DNA of 64,000 nt from Atopsyche davidsoni (Eukaryota > Arthropoda > Insecta > Trichoptera > Hydrobiosidae): positions 7,130,001 to 7,194,000 of the forward strand of contig JAILWY010000012.1 in assembly GCA_022113835.1 (NCBI GenBank), written 5' to 3'. The position numbers and the translations under genes are program-made. The notes under the pieces are model-generated. The model saw only the letters and a list, made by a program, of their open reading frames with translations, was not told the origin of the DNA and made no database searches. The number at the start of each line of letters is the position of its first letter. The stretch's first letter is position 1. Positions 11,700-23,804 of the stretch are shown in pieces.

Positions 11700-12208
11700 C
11701 TACAACAAAAATCTTCAAACACTTGTGGAGGAAAAGGGTTATTAATTATTTATATCACTTATTTATTTTTTAAAACTAAATATCAAATGATTTGTTTTGA
11801 TTTTTAAATATACTTATAAAAAACATGTTTTTCACTGTGTTTATTTTATTAGAAATATATTTATCACCGGAGTACTCAATCAAAAAAACGACATACTTAT
11901 AACACCATATATTCAGAATTATAAATTTCGATACACATACAATGTTAGTTTAATTTTTTTTTTATTTGGAGCATGCTTTCTTTTTGATAGGTTTTATGTG
12001 TGTATCGTGCACCGAACAATTTTTTTTTTTTTCAACTTATTGAAGTCAGCAAAAATATTATAATACTAACACACTAAAGGCGGGGAGGGTACTAGTACCC
12101 GTTTCGCGGACTACTGTCTGAAGGCGGGGCGCGTATTAATATGTTTACTCTAAAAGCGGCAGAAGGTCATTTTATTCTTTAGGTTTACAGCTCGAAATGT
12201 TTATTTAG

Positions 12209-12436
12209 GACTCGTCAACGTTACTTCTACTAATACTGTCCAGTGATTCTGAACAAAGTCACAATGAAGAAGTGGATTGGTCAGAGAATGATAATCCTCC
12301 AATTATTGAACAATTTTTAGGACAAAGTGGTGTTGTTGGGATGCCAGGCAATCCGCAAAGTGTGTATGAAGTGGTTCAACTTTTTACAGAAAACGATTTA
12401 TTTGACTACATGCAAATCAAAGAGTGTATAGAGTAG
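12209..12436 (+). pseudogene. piggyBac-like transposase, N-terminal remnant
   Basis: This open frame of about 75 codons has no clear ATG and stops at TAG (12434-12436). It reads SSDSEQSHNEEVDWSEND, then FLGQSGVVGMPGNPQSVYE and VVQLFTENDLFDYM. The acidic Ser-rich start, the GxSG-type linker and the lF-T-E-d-lfd- helix match the N-terminus of piggyBac/PGBD transposases, which are normally 500-600 residues. Everything after the helix, including the catalytic aspartates, is missing. The frame runs into the internal repeats. Confidence 0.65.
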
Positions 12437-13074
12437 ATTTCACACGTGCAATTTTACGCGAATTTCGTCCGCTTCGCACATCAGTTTTGTCAATTTGGTT
12501 ACCCGCTTAAAATATAAATATAATATAAGCTATTGTGTAACAATAACATTTAATTTATCAACAAAAATCTCATAATTAACTCGGAGTTGCTAGGCGGAAG
12601 AAAAAGTGCTAATCAAAGAGTGTATAGACTAAATTTCGCACGCGCAATTTTACGCGAATTTTGCCCGCTACGCACATCAGTTTAGTCAATTTGGTTACCC
12701 GCCTAGCTATTGTGTCACAATAACATTAATTTAATAACAAAAACCTCATAATTAACTCGGAGTTGCTAGACGGTAGAAAAAAAATCAAAAAGTGCAAATC
12801 AAAGAGTGTACAGACTAGATTTCGCACGCGCAATTTTACGCGAATTTTGCCCGCTACGCACATCAGTTTAATATTTTTGAATAAAATACTTGAGTGATTT
12901 TCCCCATTTTCGTTTTTATTAGTGACCGGTTTTGCCAACATTCACGAACATGTGGAAAATCACTCAAGTATTTTATTCAAAAATATTAAAATGGAATTCC
13001 ACCAAGTACTCTCTGTCAAAAATATTGAATTTCTTCACATCAGTTTAGTCAATTTGGTACCCGCCTAAAGTGTG
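12414..13074 (+). repeat. Three direct repeats inside the piggyBac-like element
   Basis: Units start near 12414, 12611 and 12796, each opening AATCAAAGAGTGTA and containing ACGCGAATTT, ACATCAGTTT and GTCAATTTGGT. Unit spacing is about 197 and 185 bp. Each unit resembles the element's 3' end (GGTTACCCGCCT), as if the terminal region had been duplicated inward. Confidence 0.8.
12871..13035 (-). mobile_element. Hammerhead-like foldback family, copy 1 (nested)
   Basis: Inserted in the third piggyBac repeat with a perfect 12-bp target duplication CACATCAGTTTA (12859-12870 and 13036-13047). Arms of about 42 bp (AATACTTGAGTGATTTTCC and its complement) flank a shortened centre with GTGACCGGTTTTGCCAAC. 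The tail TGGAATTCCACCAAGTACTC follows. The stem II partner is lost, so no ribozyme fold is possible in this copy. Confidence 0.85.
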
Positions 13075-13096
13075 CTAATAATATAAAGGTGCAGAA

Positions 13097-13290
13097 ATGT
13101 TGGCGATACATTGCCGATATTTCATCTGCTTGCGCCTACTACGTGAGCCCGCCTCGGCGACCTCCTCGCCGCCTGTTAGCGCGCTGACCCGCCCGGTGAG
13201 CGATGGGTCCCTCGGGGCCGGACGTATATACGGCCAGCCGGTACCGCTTCGTCTTCATCACCTCCCGCCACCCCAGCAAGAACGCAGTTG
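13097..13290 (+). other. GC-rich island with coding-like third-position bias
   Basis: The island lies just after the piggyBac-like element. One frame (13097-13291, MLAIHCRYFICLRLLREP) runs to a GTGAGC donor at 13198. A second frame from an ATG at 13202 reads GPDVYTASRYRFVFITSRHP with almost every codon ending in G or C, like the OBP exons. The two frames do not join simply. It could be an exon remnant or only a CpG island. Confidence 0.3.
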
Positions 13291-13299
13291 AAAAAAAAA

Positions 13300-16200
13300 C
13301 CAGATTAAAACGATAAAAAAATAATCTCCAAATAGCACGACAAAATAAATCCTCATTTCCCGGTGTTGAAGAAACATGTTGCCGAGATTTACTCTCGGAT
13401 AAGGCATTTTACTCCGCAGAAAAAACGCTTCCATGCAATCAGTAATTAGCTAGGTCTTCCGTCATTCTGTACTACTGACCCGGTTTGTGCTGCACCTCGG
13501 GTCAAACTGCAGTCACGCAGATTGCATGTGCACTTAGCTTGCGACCCAGATTAAATTATTTATTTGAGACGAATTGGAAATAACAAAAAATATATAAATT
13601 TAATTATTTTATTAAATATTTAATTGTATCAATTAAGAATCCAGTGCAATGTTTATGAAGCTATCGAACTTTTCAAAAGTGCTCAAATTATCTATGATGT
13701 CGGTCCATTCAAGTAACTAAAGTTGCCTTTAAGTGCTCTGTATTACCCCCATCGTCCCGATTATCATCAAATTAAAGTAGGTGATGCTAACGTGATGGTA
13801 TGCTGTGAGGTTTTTAATACAATTTTCTCATACATGCGAGGGAGAAACTTCGGATGCATTACTCTTAAGGGTGACTAAAGTGATAATGTTATTACTCTCG
13901 GTGATTTTAAGCTATATAAAAAATATAAAATATATTATCACTTTTCAATAAATGTGTTATTTTAATAAGTTTATTATATAGTTTATAATAAAGATATATG
14001 GTACAAATCGTGTTCTCTCCATTTTCATAAACACCTCAAATTTGTACAAATAGTCATGGAGACGAATAATAATATATATTGGAATAAACATATCACATAA
14101 GTAAGCCAATCATCATATTTTACCCCATGTCTTAGAATATTACTAGTTTATATATAAAGTAGCAAACTATAAAATAATATTTATAAATTATTTTTTTTAT
14201 GCGTTGTTTAAATTATAAATTTTATTTTGTGTAGATTTTTATATTTAGAAAGAAAGTAGTTTGAAAATTTAATTAATAACCTGGAGAGCAAATTTATTTT
14301 TGTCCTTTATGAGTTGGTATTTTCAATATTAATTACTCACTTGGGAAGTTACTTAAAGCCTGGGTACGTGCTCGTTAGAATATTTATGAGCTTTTATAAA
14401 ATTTAATTAAGTAGTGAACGGTCAAATTGAATATACTTATGATAGATTGTATTGTTAGCCTTTTTTCATTTACTTTCTTTATGACAACTGGGGCTAATAA
14501 TATTTTTAGGGCATTTAGTAATTTACTTAAATTTAAATTAACTGATTCCGAAACAATACTATTATATATTTGAAATCTTTAAGAGTCTCTTACACCTTTA
14601 ACATGACTTTTATGAATGTGATTTGCATTGAAAATTTATGTGTATCTATAAATAATTAAATGATATAAATTGATGCCATTATTCCGCTCAACAATACATA
14701 AAACCACAGAGCAATCATATAGGAATGCAACACACAAGCTTCGATATAAAAGAGCTTAATCACCAGTGGAGTGCTACAAAAATGTTGGGATTGTGAAATC
14801 ACAAACGGCGTTACTGAAGAGGGTGGTAAATATACTGCTACACAGTAGTCAGTGATAGCTATGGCGCATCCCTCCCGTGGTATCTAAATAGATCTACAGT
14901 GGTGTGACTATCCCATTGTTCTGACCCTTAATGTACATAACTACATTTTGAATTGTAAAATGACCGAGCAGGAACAAACAGCGAACGCAGAAGGGGTATT
15001 TGCATATATGGGGTGTACCCATTTATATGCAACCCATGAGAAATATAAAATCATAAACTAACTTATTCATTTTGAAAACCATGCAAAATGTATGCATATG
15101 CTAATTCATATTTTTTTATTAAGATTATAAAGGAAGTTCTAAAAATATAGAAGTCTAATTTGTGCATATATACTTTTTAATATTTACAAAAATATCTTAC
15201 TGAAAAATTGAGCCCCTAGTAGTACAATTGTTTTAATATGATTGATTTAACATATAAAATAAATCAACCTGCCTTATAGGAGACAGTCATTTTTATTCGC
15301 TTTGTGTATGCGTTATTGCAGTACTCCAGGGGCTAGCCGTATTCACGAAAATAGTTACAAAGTTTCAATCAGTATATACTTACATCTTATCTTAGGTAAA
15401 TATTATGACACCAAAGTGTAAAAACAGACCTTTAAAATATCTGTCTGCATGCCTTGCACTTTAATAAAGTGGCTGGTTAGATTGTAGCATACGTGAATTC
15501 GTATTTACTTTCCTGCATTTCTTATCCTTAAGCGACTTGACATGCAAGAGACTACTGTTTTTGTCAGGTAGGTTCTGTAATTAATTACAGATAATGACAT
15601 TATTGATTCTTTATTATTTTTTAAAAATTTGTTTCGTCTTGCATATAAAGAGAGTTTTTTCATATTTTTTTATCAAATGTTAATATTATTAAAAGAAGTC
15701 ATTTGTATTAAATTTAATATTTAATATTTAATAAAGTACACACATAACTAATCTCACACAAACTTATTCACTGAGCTTAATAGTAGAAAATATTAAAATA
15801 CGTTGAAATTTGTCATTTCAATAAATCCAAATCACCAATAGAAAATACGAAATTCTTTATTTTTATATTACAAAGACATAAATTAACAAAGACGGTAGGC
15901 AGCATACTTTTTGTTTTAAATATTTTATTTTATAAAATAAATTAAGTTAAAAATGTTATATTTTAAAAAATCTAAGGATATTTGTAATAAGCATGTTGCG
16001 TATTATTTATGAGAAAGAATATAAAAACTGGTATAAAAAGTTATGACAAACACCCTAGTTATTCGTAACTTTATAGAAAGTTTCATATCTGATTTCTATA
16101 GAAAAATGTTACTAAAATTGATTACATAGATAAGGTTGAAGAAAAATTTGTATCAGCAAAATTGGGTGCTTTCTTGAATTGATTTAATTTTTTCCATGAG

Positions 16201-16960
16201 CGGATGATGTTTCTTTTTTGCAAAATAAAAAAAAAACTTTCCCTCAACTGGTTCCGACACATTTACCTTTTTTTGTATTTTTCACGATCGAACTTTTTCC
16301 TTAGCGCCGAAGAAAGATATTATTTACGAAAATCTTTTCAATAACCCCCGGAGCAAAACACTTTTTGTTATGTACAACAAAGCCTTTCATATTATTTTTG
16401 GAACATAGAATCTTCAGCCTTATATATAATAACAATCAAATCAGTCTGACTGTCCCTACTGGATGATTGTAATCCATTTCATCTCAGAAAATATCTTTCC
16501 ATTCTCCGACGACCGCTTTCCTGCAGACACCTTTCCCGTTTTTGCAACACGAGTAAACGAAGGCTAACGAATAATACACCGCAAACGACATTCTATTATA
16601 CGAGTTACCATTCTGTGCGAAAACATTAAAATACTCATTGAAATCGATAAAAAATATATAAAATATGAGTTATCAATATATCAAGAAGAATTATATGATA
16701 AATTTTGATTATTAATTTAATTACAGAAGTCAACGATGATAATGAATCATTTCTGCATAAATAGTTTACACGTACCATAATATTTTTATTTACCAATTAA
16801 AATAGTACACAGTTTAAATATAAACCATTGAATATATATGCTTATTTATCTTTATAATATATATATTTTATCTTGTTGAGGGACAAGGCATTTAAATGGT
16901 GAAGATCCATTATTTTAATTATAATTATAAAAAGTAACTTTGTATTTTTGTCGTCACTTT
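13300..16960. other. AT-rich DNA, no gene seen
   Basis: No coding signal was found. A slightly GC-richer section at about 14720-15020 and a moderate one at 16240-16620 have no usable frames. The rest is A/T-rich with simple runs. Confidence 0.6.
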
Positions 16961-16969
16961 TGAGTTTAT

Positions 16970-17091
16970 TGAAATTATTTGCTTAACTAGTTTCGACCCA
17001 ATGACCGGGTCATCATCAGACACATGACTAAACTAAGTTTAGTGATGATGACCCGGTCATTGGGTCGAAACTAGTTAAGCATATTATTTCA
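16970..17091 (-). mobile_element. Foldback repeat with complete hammerhead-like core
   Basis: Two 49-bp inverted arms (16970-17018, 17043-17091; about three mismatches) flank a 24-nt loop. On the minus strand the left arm reads CTGATGA (17019-17013), then a stem GACCC/GGGTC closing a 7-nt loop, GAAA, and the palindrome ACTAGT followed by T. This is the order of the hammerhead core: C3-A9, stem II, G12-A14, a very short stem III and the cleavage base. One extra U sits before stem II, and stem I pairing is not evident. The right arm (plus strand) has GTGATGA instead of CTGATGA. Similar minimal hammerheads are known in Penelope-like elements and retrozymes; activity here is inference. Confidence 0.6.
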
Positions 17092-17269
17092 TATATTTTA
17101 ATTTTATTTTTACAATATGCTGGCAAATATTAAAGTTTACATTCAAGTGCTATTCTTAATATTCATAATTAAATTGTAAAATGTAAACTTTAATTTACAA
17201 AGCACACATCTAGAGACTGCATGTGTGTTGTTTGAATATTCATAAGTTAATATTCTACCCCTTAACTCG

Positions 17270-17430
17270 GCTTTAAGTGAATACGGCCTGATGGAATCGC
17301 CTCTGGCCACCTAGCCCTAGAAATAAATAATACTGGAACACAAAACAGATTGCACCCCCGCGCTCGGGAAGTCGGAAGGGGTAAGTTACTGCAGTGACCG
17401 GGTGGGTTGGTCCTTTGTACAGGATATGTG
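17270..17430. other. GC-richer island
   Basis: Contains CACCCCCGCGCTCGGGAAG and nearby GC-rich words, with no frame. It lies 180 bp after the 17.0-kb foldback. Confidence 0.35.
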
Positions 17431-17439
17431 GCTATTTGG

Positions 17440-18480
17440 ATCTTTGTTTGATGAAGAGGGCTAGAATTGAAATTTACTAAAATATGAGATGTATTCGAAG
17501 ATAATTATCATATACCTATAAAGTATACATTACAATATACAAATAAAGCCTATTTTATAAATTACAATAATACAAACATGTCGTATTATTTTCATGTTGT
17601 AATTAAACACAAAATCTCACTGTCAAATAAATATATTGAATTATTAAACAAACATGAAAACATTTCACTGGCAATAGCCGCAACGTACGAAAGTTATTAT
17701 ATAAATATAAAACAGTAACTTGATTAAGCTTTAAATCATTTATACCTTAAACATATATTTTGAACATTAATATCGATTTAAAAATAAAAAATATCTTTGA
17801 TAATTTTTTGTGGTATAATTTAAAAAATATAAACAAACTTTACTATCAATTTCATAGCAAAATTAAAAATAATTTGTGTCGCCAACACCTCACGTAAACT
17901 GTGAAAATCTCCAGGACATCAATCACCTCCTCTCCCATCATAAAACCCGGTTTTAATAACATGTCATTCGGGGGCTGATTTTTTAAAATAATTTGTTAAA
18001 GATATTATAATGTGATTGTGTTACGTCGCGTGTAATTTTAAAAGTATTTTATCTGTCAAAATCGCTTTGCGCACCAAGAGAGCGAGTTTCTTAATTCGTT
18101 TAAAATTCCATACAAGTACACGAAGATAAAATGTTAAATCAATATATTTTTAAAAACAAAGATACGAGAAATGAATTTTTATTTATGTTCATTTATTTAT
18201 TTTTGCCTCTTTAGTTATAAATTAACGTGACAAATGTCAGGGTGCTATTAAAATAATAACTAGCATTTTTATAAAAGTTGGTTATAAATTAAATTAAAGC
18301 GTTTTTAAAAAACCGAAGGCTTAATAAAAGGCTGGTTGATAATATATGTTGAAATTATATACACAATAAACAACCAATACTCCAAAATTGTATGGTATTT
18401 GATATTTTAATATATTTTTAAATGCTTTGAGTCAGTCAAAAATCAACCATCAAGCCAAGGATAATTTTTCCTTCAATATT
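17440..18480. other. AT-rich DNA, nothing recognised
   Basis: Very AT-rich with no frame, repeat or island of note. Confidence 0.6.
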
Positions 18481-18484
18481 TTAA

Positions 18485-18621
18485 ATATAATAAAATACTT
18501 GAGTGATATTTCTATATGTTCATTTTTATTGGTGACCTTTTTCTCCAAAATATCACGTTGGCGTTATCAAACTGAGTATTTTATTTAAAATGGAATTCCA
18601 GCAAGTACTCTCTGTCTTTAC
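18485..18621 (-). mobile_element. Hammerhead-like foldback family, copy 2 (degenerate)
   Basis: Shares AAAATACTTGAGTGAT, TTTTTATTGGTGACC, GTTGGCGTTATCAAACTGAG and TGGAATTCCAGCAAGTACTC with the other copies. The central TTATCAA (minus-strand UUGAUAA) is kept, but GAAACCGGTC is changed to GAAAAAGGTC and stem II is damaged. A possible 8-bp duplication TATTTTAA (18477, 18622) is low complexity. Confidence 0.75.
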
Positions 18622-19004
18622 TATTTTAATTTTTGTTTGCTTAATTTTAATTGCTGTTTCGTTCATTTTTTTTAGGATGACAATTTTTTCAAAAACTGTT
18701 ACTTTCAATTTATAAAATCCTGCATATAGTTTTATTGTTTAATAAAATATTAGCAAACAAATATTTTAGACACAAACGAAATGTAATGTTTGTATTATAC
18801 ATGTTTAGCATACAAAAAAAAATTCTCGTCATTTTATTGTTTTGCACACAACGGGGTCTGGATTTCCTGAAATAACAGTAGTTGACGCCATATCTAAAAA
18901 TAAACAATAATTTATCCGTGCGTTTTCTTTATGATGCTTCTCCAACACGTATTCAAATGAGTAAACAAAAAACAGCGACACCTGAAATAATTTCAAATTA
19001 CCGG

Positions 19005-19430
19005 CCCGCGTACCATAAACAGATTAAGCCCAAAAACAATCCGGCGGCATAAAGAGTATCAAAAAGAGCGGAGAGAGTCGTCGAGAGAGAGTCGGGCGCC
19101 GCGCGGGGCGGCTCGTTAGGCCTCCATTGTGCTTCTTTGCTCCGCGCTTTTTATTGGACCATCCGAAATATTTGAAAACTCGCCAAGAGAGAGCCGCTTT
19201 CCCGCCAAGCACGCCGCTGGGGTCCATTAATGCGGCCGTGATGGAAGTTTATAATTGAATTATCTTACAAACTACGTGTTATCCTTTGTTTGGGCCCAAG
19301 CCTCCCCCCTTCCACCCCGCTCTGATACATATCCGCACCCCCGTGCTCTGCCCCCTCATCCCCGCCACTCGTGTACAGATTGTGTTTGTGTTTGCGAGCG
19401 CGATATTTGTGCTCTCGCGTTCGGGGCGAT
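19005..19430. other. GC-rich islands with GAGA repeats
   Basis: Two adjoining patches: 19060-19230 with GTCGAGAGAGAGTCGG and GGGCGCCGCG, and 19290-19430 with C-rich runs. A minus-strand frame (19024-19227) is an accident of composition. GAGA-type words suggest possible open chromatin. Confidence 0.35.
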
Positions 19431-20039
19431 AATTTTTTTTTGTCGTTATAATAATAACACTTGTTAAAACCGCTTCCTGAACTCTTGAAAATTTATAAAA
19501 ATGGATAAAAAATTATACGTACTCATTAAAAAAATAAATTATAATTGTTTGTCCTTAAAAATATTAGCATGTATATTTTTTATCTGGTCGTATTTCCACT
19601 AGTCGCAAATTTAACATATTTAAGAAGTAATATATTTGCAATACGATTATATTTGCAACAAACACAAATATACGTTGTGGGTACTTTTTATTTTTATTTT
19701 ATATTTTCATTGAAATACCAGATTAGTAATTAATTGCTATGCCAATAATTAACATTTTTTTATTTTGCTTTTATAATGCAGATGGGACAATGAATTATAT
19801 AATGACTATTTTTTTAAATATATACAAGCGATTATAAAAGGCGTAGATTGCTTTGGCACAGATGCCTAATCTCAATTATAACATGGTATTTTAGTGAATA
19901 TAAACTGACAGTAAATAATGATTCCATACTGCATATTCAGTTACTTTATTTTTTAAATGTTTTTTCAAGCTACCAAAGTCGGTTATTTTATATTTATAAA
20001 CTGCTTACTTAAATAACAATTTATCATTACAATTTTATT

Positions 20040-20160
20040 AATAATACATTTAACTTCTTCTGGTGCCTCTCTTCATAAGAGTTTGGTGACCATTACATCG
20101 AATATATTCCAACTTTCAGCCACTGGCATAAATTCCGCATCTAAGTAAGTTTTCTCCTTT
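20040..20160 (-). mobile_element. LINE 3'-end fragment (minus)
   Basis: CTGGTGCCTCTCTTCATAAG, GTTTGGTGACCAT, CAGCCACTGGCATAAATTCC and TAAGTTTTCTCCTTTCAATG follow the same order as the larger copy at 26.6 kb. Only the end of the ORF and the tail remain. Confidence 0.65.
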
Positions 20161-20589
20161 CAATGACTATTTTTTTTACTTTTCCTTGTAAATTTATTAA
20201 TTTATAATTGTTTATAGTATTTATTGTTTCAAAAAATGCGGCCGAAACAGCAGACCTTACACGTTTTTTTACCATTGTAATAATACCATGAAATAAGAAA
20301 ATATGCATGAGATTGAAACCAAGCCCACAACTATTTAACTTTAATATATTCAAACTAAAGATAATAATAAAAAAATATTAATACTGACATATAAAGTATT
20401 ATTCTTAAACCCAGCATGCTCAAACATTGCAAACTAAAATATTTTTTTATAATTTAATGTCTCAATAATTTTTTTTTTATTTTGCATATTCGTTGATCAA
20501 AAAATATCGCATGGTTATTAAATTTAAAAAAAACAATGCACGATAGTATATGTGGTATTATTAGAAAATCCATAATTAAAACAAAGAGC

Positions 20590-20770
20590 AACCAAACGCA
20601 AAGAGAGCTTTGTTATCTGCATGGGGCGCGGACACAGAGTGGCTCGGAACTGGCGGCCGGTCACGGCGCCGTAAATCCATTTGCGGGACACACGCCCTCA
20701 AAGAGCACGTATCTCTTTGACTATTATTTATGCGAGAGAGATAGCTTATCGCGGTCCCGCTCCTCATTGG
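20590..20770. other. GC-richer island
   Basis: Includes GCGGCCGGTCACGGCGCCG. Frames on both strands overlap (20536-20802 plus, 20576-20767 minus), a sign of composition rather than coding. Confidence 0.35.
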
Positions 20771-20852
20771 TCAAATTAAATATTGTCCTAAACACAAAAT
20801 AAAAAATATGACGCGCTTTGGTGAGAGCGACACTCTTTAGGTGAGATTTATT

Positions 20853-20865
20853 ATACACACACACA
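20853..20865. repeat. Short (AC)n microsatellite
   Basis: About six AC units. Confidence 0.8.
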
Positions 20866-21559
20866 AAAACTTTTATCATGTTTTGTTCATATTGTTTTAT
20901 TTGAATTTACACATTATTTTTAGGCAATACTATAATTTCAGGTTTGGACTATTTAAATACCAATTAGAATCGTGTAGCATAGAGCTTCGCCCTAATTGAA
21001 CAAATACGTTAATCTTTTGAACGCCTTGACAAGAAATGGTTTTATCAAATATTGTTTTGTAATTACAGTTTAGAAAATTTAAGTCTATCAAATGTATTTG
21101 TATATAGATGAATCTAATGACTGTATTCATTTATGCGTATCAAAGGCCACGCTTACAGCTTTCTATCATAACTGACCATTAAGGCCTAATTTTTTTAAGC
21201 TCATTATATTTTTTTATGTAGTACAATACTAACATAGTGCATAAAAAATTACTTTTCATAACTACTCATCTACATTAAAGTGTTGCTGTAGTCTTGGCAG
21301 CATCAGCTAAAAAACGCATGAAAACGCTTTAAGTAGGAGCTGAGATTTACTCGTGGCTGTGACACTTTTAAATATTTTGATGATACGTATATTCTGCTAT
21401 TATAAATTAATTTCCATTTTACTACAATTAAAAATTATTAGAAAAAATACCTTTGTCACAACCAATCATACATGCTTTTGTAATATTCACAAAAACAATA
21501 ATTTCATGAAATAACTTGCGTCTAATAACCCCACTATTCTCTACTGGCTAGGGTATTAT

Positions 21560-21740
21560 CTATCGCAAATTATTCCAATTTGCACTTGCCCCTCTAGTCC
21601 CAATCCCTGTGGGGATTGCAAAAACCGGGCGACATCAAAAAGCATTAAGTCATAAGTTAGGGATGATTCATGGTCTGGTGGTCACAGTTGGATCATCAAA
21701 GGGTGGCGAGGGCTATTGTAGAGCTGCACGGACAGGGTAA
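21560..21740. other. Unclassified GC-richer segment, possibly transposon-derived
   Basis: Contains CCAATCCCTGTGGGGATTGC, a near-palindrome, followed by ACCGGGCGACATC and TTCATGGTCTGGTGGTC. The composition is unlike its flanks. No frame, family or second copy in the window was recognised. Confidence 0.3.
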
Positions 21741-21749
21741 ATGACCAAA

Positions 21750-23800
21750 TTGACATCTGCCAACAGAAAACTAATAATTCAACAATTAAAATTGTCACAA
21801 TCGCCATGCTAAAGATCACGTGATGAGTTGCTTTATAAACAAAACTATAAAATTTTGTAAATATTATACATTATCAAAATATAAAAAGAGTACATGTGTG
21901 TCAGATAAATACAACAATTTTTTTTACTTTCACAATTTGTGCAACGGTGAAATTGAACAAACTAATTTTAATTGTTTTTCTAAATGTTTTTTTAAAAGAT
22001 TGTGTAAATATCAAATAAATTCATTTTATTTATTCGATTTTTTAAAATTGAAACCTAGTTTTAAAAATCAAACATATTTTTTGCAGCTTCCTGCACTCTA
22101 AATTCATTTCCGCTGATAATTTTATTTACTCAGCGTGTATGAAAAATACAATCTGGGAAATAGGAAGAGAATGATTGATTTTTCCCGTTCGAACGCTCCA
22201 AAGCCAACATATTAAACCAATTTCCACGTTCGTTCAATCCTCAAAGATCAAACAATCAAAACATGCAAAACTCGATTAAAAACCGGTTCTACCAAACCGT
22301 TTATAATTCCCATGATGATTCAATAAACTGCGGAAAATAAAAGCAACCCAAACAACGACACGTCATAAAACCCAGCGAACCAATGGAAAGACACCGCGTA
22401 ACGCAAGAGTTGAAACTTGATTACGAAAAATGCATTAAAAATATTTTTAAAAAAACCGGTTTTAATATTGAAGTATTAAATATATAATGACAATGAAATA
22501 GCCAGAGACAATAACATTTAGTAATTTCTGTTACGATAGGTTGATAAAAAATTGGCAAATCTGGGCGACTATTTTTGATAGGGACCCCTATTTTTAGTGC
22601 TTTACGAGTAAAGAAAAATTTCATATTTTCTCTTTGTTAAACGTTGATATTTTGAGCAACAACGCTGGGTATTATTGCTGGAATACCATGCAAATATTAA
22701 TGAATCTGTTATAGTAGTTATATACGTAAAGATTAAAATAAGATGCATGTAATAACTTTTATAATAAAGACAAAACTATTTCAAATAACTTATTTGGTGA
22801 GTCATTTTAATTACAACATTTCGCAAAACCGAAAGACACTGCCAACTGAGCGGTCTGTACTTTGGCAATGTTGATCAAATTGCAGCTAAATTTATCGATA
22901 CAATATATTATAATATTATAATAAATACTTACTACCTACTTCAGGTTTTTTTCACACAAATTTTACAGATATTGCTATTGTCATTGACATGACATTTTAA
23001 GGTATTTTTTTCTCTTATTACATAGTTCACCCCCGCGTGTTTACATAATACGAAGTTTTCATCAAAACAACCTTTATAAATGTTGCGCCTTTGATGTAGA
23101 GGGAGATTTGATAAATTGTCGTCTGCATTGTAGGAACTATTCAAATGAATTTATGGCTGTGACCTTTAACTTGCTTAGATTAATGAAAGGCATTGTTTTT
23201 ATGCCAAAAAATAATTACCCTAAAGCACATTCTTGTTTTATTTACGTAACTCAACGGTGGAAAATAAAAGTTATTACTGGACATCGGTGATTGGAAAAGG
23301 GTTAAAATTATCAAATAAACCAAATTACTTTTATAAAATAAATTAAATTGTATACATTTTGAATTCATGCTGGTTTGCAACTTGTCATATACTTGACCTA
23401 GTCCCTCTTTCCAATCGTGATGTGATATATATTTTGGGATTGTCTTATATAATGTATGCAATTGCTTCAAATAATATAATAAAACACTATAAAAATATAG
23501 AGAAGAATTTGTTTTTAATATCCTATCCGATTCTTAATCCAGTAGTTACCACTCTTTCTAACTGACAACTTGTATCAATTATTAGATAAGATACAATTTA
23601 TCACGCTCTTTAAAAAAAATTTAATGCGTAAACTAAATATTTGATTTAAAAAAATATATGTCCTAGATATTGAAAATATATAAAATAAACTATACATATT
23701 TTTCGTTTTTTTTCAAAATTTATTTGAGCAAACAGTATTCCCGGTAGTACAAAAGCGTTTGGTAAGCATTTCAATGGCAGTATACCACTTGGAAAGCATC
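21750..23800. other. AT-rich DNA, no gene seen
   Basis: Several 60-95-codon frames on both strands overlap each other and show no codon bias. Nothing else was recognised. Confidence 0.6.
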
Positions 23801-23804
23801 ACAA

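Larger units (their letters stand above)
12070..13074 (+). mobile_element. Non-autonomous piggyBac-like element
   Basis: The ends are imperfect inverted repeats: CACACTAAAGGCGGG at 12070 and the reverse complement of CACACTTTAGGCGGG ending at 13074 (13 of 15 match). Identical CTAA flanks (12066-12069, 13075-13078) look like the 4-bp target duplication, usually TTAA for piggyBac. Inside are a broken transposase start (12209-12436), three copies of an internal repeat and a nested foldback insertion. No catalytic DDD domain remains. Confidence 0.75.

Noticed and set aside
16970..17091. Reading the foldback as a transcription terminator or a cruciform origin
   Set aside because: It is a eukaryotic repeat; the core order fits a hammerhead-like retroelement terminus better than a terminator.
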